The notes under the pieces were generated by a model that was not told the DNA's origin, ran no database searches, and was given only the letters and a program-made list of their open reading frames with translations. The translations under genes were made by a program, and so were the position numbers. Of a DNA stretch of 64,000 bases, positions 61,465 to 64,000 are shown piece after piece; within the stretch, counting starts at the first letter, position 1; every line of letters begins with the position of its first letter. Source of the DNA: an uncultured Sphingomonas sp. (lineage in GTDB: Bacteria > Pseudomonadota > Alphaproteobacteria > Sphingomonadales > Sphingomonadaceae); assembly GCF_936927845.1 (NCBI RefSeq), contig NZ_CAKZHV010000060.1, forward strand, positions 205,663 to 269,662, written 5' to 3'.

Positions 61465-61701
61465 TTACTGCTGCGGTGCGGCTTCACCGGGCTTCTGCAC
61501 CTTGACGTCGGGCACGGCGACCGTCTTGTTCTCCGTGCCGATCGAAATGCGGCCTACGTCGGCGTTGAACTTGGGCGCCTGCCCACCTTCGAGCCGCGGC
61601 AATTGTGCCGGCTGCGTCTGGTCGAAACGAAGGAATCCTGTCAGCATCGCGGCGAGGACCGCCAGCGCAACGATGCCCAGCATCACCAGAAACGAGCGCA
61701 T
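61465..61701 (-). CDS. Small membrane-anchored protein
   Basis: 78 residues: one N-terminal hydrophobic helix (FLVMLGIVALAVLAAMLTGFL), then a soluble periplasmic part rich in Pro/Val with KPGEAAPQQ tail. GGAG lies 7 nt before ATG 61701. Function unknown; similar proteins occur in sphingomonads. Confidence 0.75.
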   Translation of the reverse strand: MRSFLVMLGIVALAVLAAMLTGFLRFDQTQPAQLPRLEGGQAPKFNADVGRISIGTENKTVAVPDVKVQKPGEAAPQQ

Positions 61702-61878
61702 GATCATTCTCCCCGTCGATTCGCTGCCGCAACAACGCGACATGCTCGCGCGGGTTGCAGATCACCTGATTTGGCGAGCGAAGGGCGCGTGCGACCTGAT
61801 AGCCCACGACTTGACCGCGCGCGACTTCGCCACTATCGAGACCGGCTTTCCGGGCAACCGTATTTCAGGATTTCAACC

Positions 61879-62178
61879 ATGTCGCGCATCTGCGAGCTGA
61901 CCGGCAAGGGCCGGCAGGTGGGTAACAACGTTTCCCACGCCAACAACAAGACCAAGCGCACGTTCCTGCCGAACCTGCAGAACGTCACGCTGATCTCCGA
62001 CGCGCTCGATCGCTCGGTCCGTCTGCGCGTGTCGACCAACGGCCTGCGCTCGGTTGAGCACAACGGCGGTCTCGACAACTGGCTGGTCAAGACCAACGAC
62101 GAGAAGCTGTCGCTGAAGGCGCGTCGCCTGAAGCGCGAGATCGTCAAGAAGCGCGCCGCGGAGCCGGTCGCCGCTTAA
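61879..62178 (+). CDS. rpmB: 50S ribosomal protein L28
   Basis: 99 residues with the L28 core SRICELTGKGRQVGNNVSHA and RTFLPNLQ; C-terminal helix RLKREIVKKR. ATG 61879 follows AGGA. The open frame upstream is unrelated. Length is typical of alphaproteobacteria. Confidence 0.97.
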   Translation: MSRICELTGKGRQVGNNVSHANNKTKRTFLPNLQNVTLISDALDRSVRLRVSTNGLRSVEHNGGLDNWLVKTNDEKLSLKARRLKREIVKKRAAEPVAA

Positions 62179-62204
62179 CGCCTCCGATTGCACGGTGTTC
62201 GAAC

Positions 62205-62231
62205 GGCCTGCCATTCAGCGAATGGCGGGCC
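62205..62231. terminator. Hairpin after rpmB
   Basis: GGCCTGCCATTC and GAATGGCGGGCC pair over 12 bp (one G-U) around 3 nt, between convergent rpmB and the phytase-like gene. No U-run on the plus strand. Confidence 0.65.
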
Positions 62232-62282
62232 GCTTCGCGTTAGCGCTCACCTACGTAAGATGTTTATCCCTCGCGTCGGCAA

Positions 62283-63245
62283 TTAATCCAGACGGAATTT
62301 GATCAGCAGCGTCGGGCGATACCAGGCGAGATCATTGTCGGTGACGATCCACAGCATCGTGCGCCCGCGCTCTTGCGTAACTGCCAAACCTTCAGGATTT
62401 TCGCCGAGCAGCGGCGGATCCCAGCGCGCGATCTCCCGACCCGCGATCGTGACATCGGGTCTGATGTCGGCAACCGTGATACGCACCAGCACGGCATAGA
62501 AGCGCAACCGGCTGAAACGCCGATTAAGCACCAGCAGATCGCCGTTCGGCAGCACCGCGGCGTCGCTGGGATTGTAGCCGGTCGGCGGGCGATAGCGGAA
62601 CCGGTCGATCGTCACTGCGCGCGCAGTCGGATCACCGCCGAAGATCAGCGCTTCGCGCACGCTGCGCCTGCCGTTTGCACGCGACTGCTCGCTGATGACG
62701 ACGAAGCGACCGTCGTGCAGCCGCACCATCGACTCGGGTCCGCCATTGACGGGCCATTTGCGCATCGCGCGCGGCGCCACATGCGCCTGTACGCGGGAAA
62801 GGTCGGCGGAATAGCGCCAGATCGCGTTGGCGCGTTCATACCCGATCCAGGCGCGCCCTTCCGCGCGATCGATCGCCAGCGACTCGGTGTCGCGGCTCTC
62901 CTTCGCCCAGCCGGTATCCGGTCCCGCCGGTAGCGAGCCCGCGGCCCGCGTGGTGAGCCGCCTGTCCGCGATCGTGAAACGCACGTAATTGCCGCCGTCG
63001 CTCAGCGCCGTCGCCACGCCGTCTTGGATTGATAGGGCCGAGAAGCCACCAAAGGCGGGATCGCGCGACCACAAACGCAGCGCGCCGACCGGCGTCAACG
63101 CACCGATCCGGCGCGGCCAGCCGCCTTCCGGCACGTAGGCAGCGGCATGGACAACCGCGTCTGGTGCGATCAGCGGCAGTCTGTCGAGGCCGGTCCATCC
63201 GGGGACCAGCGCAAGCACCAATGCGATCGACAAGGGCCATTTCAC
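62283..63245 (-). CDS. Esterase-like activity of phytase family protein
   Basis: 320 residues: signal peptide, then a beta-propeller-like PF13449 domain (GGFSALSI, TESLAIDRAEGRAWIGYE, NGGPESMVRL, GENPEGLAVTQERG, WIVTDND). Enzymatic role not proven in the family. ATG 63245; exported. Confidence 0.9.
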   Translation of the reverse strand: MKWPLSIALVLALVPGWTGLDRLPLIAPDAVVHAAAYVPEGGWPRRIGALTPVGALRLWSRDPAFGGFSALSIQDGVATALSDGGNYVRFTIADRRLTTRAAGSLPAGPDTGWAKESRDTESLAIDRAEGRAWIGYERANAIWRYSADLSRVQAHVAPRAMRKWPVNGGPESMVRLHDGRFVVISEQSRANGRRSVREALIFGGDPTARAVTIDRFRYRPPTGYNPSDAAVLPNGDLLVLNRRFSRLRFYAVLVRITVADIRPDVTIAGREIARWDPPLLGENPEGLAVTQERGRTMLWIVTDNDLAWYRPTLLIKFRLD

Positions 63246-63418
63246 CCGCTCGCTCTTAGGGGCGTGCGATTGGGCCGCCTACCCGCACCCGCGCACCCGC
63301 CAGCATGAACGAGCGATAACGAGCGCATTCAGGCTCGGCTCAATGCGAATCACCCATAAGCACCTCAACGACGGGGTGATCCCGTCGGCAAGTTTCACGA
63401 AGAACGGGAGTTCGTACC

Positions 63419-63763
63419 ATGTTCAAGAACCTGACCCTCGCCGTCTCCGCCCTCGCGATGGGCAGCGCCGCGCTGACCCCGATGGCTGCTGAAGCGCAGC
63501 GCTACGGCCACCGCTACGAGCGCAACTATCGTGACGGCTACCGCGACTATGATCGTCGCTACGACAATCGTCGCTACAACTATAACCGTCGCTGCTCGGG
63601 CGGCACGACGGGTACGATCGTCGGCGCGATCGCGGGTGGTCTGCTGGGCCGCACGATCGACAGTCGCGGTGACCGCACGCTCGGCACGGTGCTCGGCGGC
63701 GTCGGTGGCGCGGTTGCGGGCAATGCGATCGAGAAGTCGAACAATCCGCGGTACTGCCGCTAA
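63419..63763 (+). CDS. Exported glycine-zipper protein
   Basis: 114 residues: signal peptide (AAEAQ), Tyr/Arg/Asp-rich stretch (YRDYDRRYDNRRYNYNRRC), glycine zipper (IVGAIAGGLLGRTIDSRG, LGGVGGAVAGNAIE) and a final YCR. Close relative of 49168: both contain GRTID-RGDRTLGT. GGGAG lies 8 nt before ATG 63419. A TGAAC-N16-ATTCA block at 63306-63331 may be a degenerate copy of the element before 49168 and 50092. Confidence 0.87.
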   Translation: MFKNLTLAVSALAMGSAALTPMAAEAQRYGHRYERNYRDGYRDYDRRYDNRRYNYNRRCSGGTTGTIVGAIAGGLLGRTIDSRGDRTLGTVLGGVGGAVAGNAIEKSNNPRYCR

Positions 63764-63815
63764 CGTCTTTGGTCGGCGCGGTGATGGGCTGAAGCTCTCC
63801 CGCGCCGCCCTCTCC

Positions 63816-64000
63816 GTAAGCGTCCGGTGACGGCGTCACCTCAAACGGGCCGGTAGTTCCACGGCAGCAGTTCAGCGACGCGTCGGGCCGGATGGTCTGC
63901 GATGCGGCTGATGGTGTCGGCCAGCCAGGCCTCGGGGTCGACGCCGTTGAGCCTGGCGGTTTCCACTAGGCTGTAGATGCTGGCGGCGCGGTGCCCGCCC
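63816..64000. mobile_element. End of an IS66-family insertion sequence
   Basis: From 63816 the sequence begins GTAAGCGTCCGGTGACGG, which looks like an IS66-type terminal repeat (GTAAGCG...), followed by the 3' end of a transposase gene. The insertion lies 52 nt past the stop of the glycine-zipper gene. The rest of the element is outside the window. Confidence 0.75.
63841..64000 (-). CDS. IS66-family transposase, C-terminus (cut by window edge)
   Basis: The last 53 codons of a transposase, read on the minus strand: GGHRAASIYSLVETARLNG, VDPEAWLADTISRIADHP, ending LLPWNYRPV and TGA. This is the conserved IS66 TnpC C-terminus. The start lies right of the window. Confidence 0.9.
   Translation of the reverse strand, partial: GGHRAASIYSLVETARLNGVDPEAWLADTISRIADHPARRVAELLPWNYRPV

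Overview
This window looks like chromosome from a high-GC alphaproteobacterium of the Sphingomonadaceae (Sphingomonas-like). The evidence is the protein set and local order: glyQ-glyS next to ppdK, a petABC operon, an ATP12-type F1 assembly chaperone, a 'vgr related' HExxH protein, alphaproteobacterial RpoH-type and EcfG-type promoters, and very frequent 4-nt start/stop overlaps with GTG or TTG starts. Most of it is ordinary housekeeping DNA. I saw no rRNA, tRNA, CRISPR array, prophage or replication origin. The only clear transposable element is the end of an IS66-family transposase at the right edge.

Layout. 1-5.4 kb (minus): pyruvate phosphate dikinase, cut by the left edge, then glyS and glyQ; glyS carries an in-frame palindromic insert and a low-GC internal block. 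5.5-13.5 kb: TraB/GumN lipoprotein, L25, peptidyl-tRNA hydrolase, a membrane GGDEF protein, glutaminase, a globin operon with an FNR-like box, a 2OG-Fe(II) oxygenase-like protein and YchF. 13.5-18.8 kb: small exported proteins, a Cys/His-rich exported protein paired with a His/Met-rich outer-membrane barrel (probably metal related), an NPP-type phosphodiesterase lipoprotein and a MaoC hydratase. 19-23.5 kb (minus): Arg/Gly-rich lipoprotein, apt and petABC. 23.6-31.9 kb: trmL, hemF, GNAT, two membrane proteins, lipB, a Met-rich lipoprotein, a DUF2171 protein and nrdB.

31.9-34.2 kb is the one clearly accessory stretch: a low-GC patch with a 12-bp inverted repeat and a membrane ORF that seems to lack its 5' end, an orphan antitoxin-like gene, a helix-turn-helix gene broken by one TGA, and a small HNH protein. 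34.2-43.7 kb: outer-membrane barrel, alpha/beta hydrolase, EthD protein, lepB-rnc, pgi, gor, a fasciclin protein behind a perfect FNR-type box, and a thioesterase / HExxH / PCu(A)C operon. 43.8-48 kb: dnaK, dnaJ and era, with an RpoH-type promoter before dnaK. 48-64 kb: a SIRT5-like sirtuin, glycine-zipper envelope proteins (three close paralogues and an OmpA lipoprotein), OsmC, CrcB, an RluC-type synthase, HAD, ATP12 protein, gmk, the glutathione-dependent formaldehyde operon (frmA-VOC-fghA), a CNNM/CBS protein, tadA, rpmB and a phytase-like esterase.

Themes. Several regulatory circuits can be read from sequence: FNR-type control of the globin and fasciclin genes, EcfG-type general-stress promoters before two envelope lipoproteins, RpoH control of dnaK, and a shared 33-bp element before two glycine-zipper genes. 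Together they point to envelope stress and oxygen or metal adaptation. I found no complete new defence or mobile system. The most unusual items are the composite structure of glyS, the metal-type exported pair at 14.5-16.7 kb, and the decayed accessory patch after nrdB.
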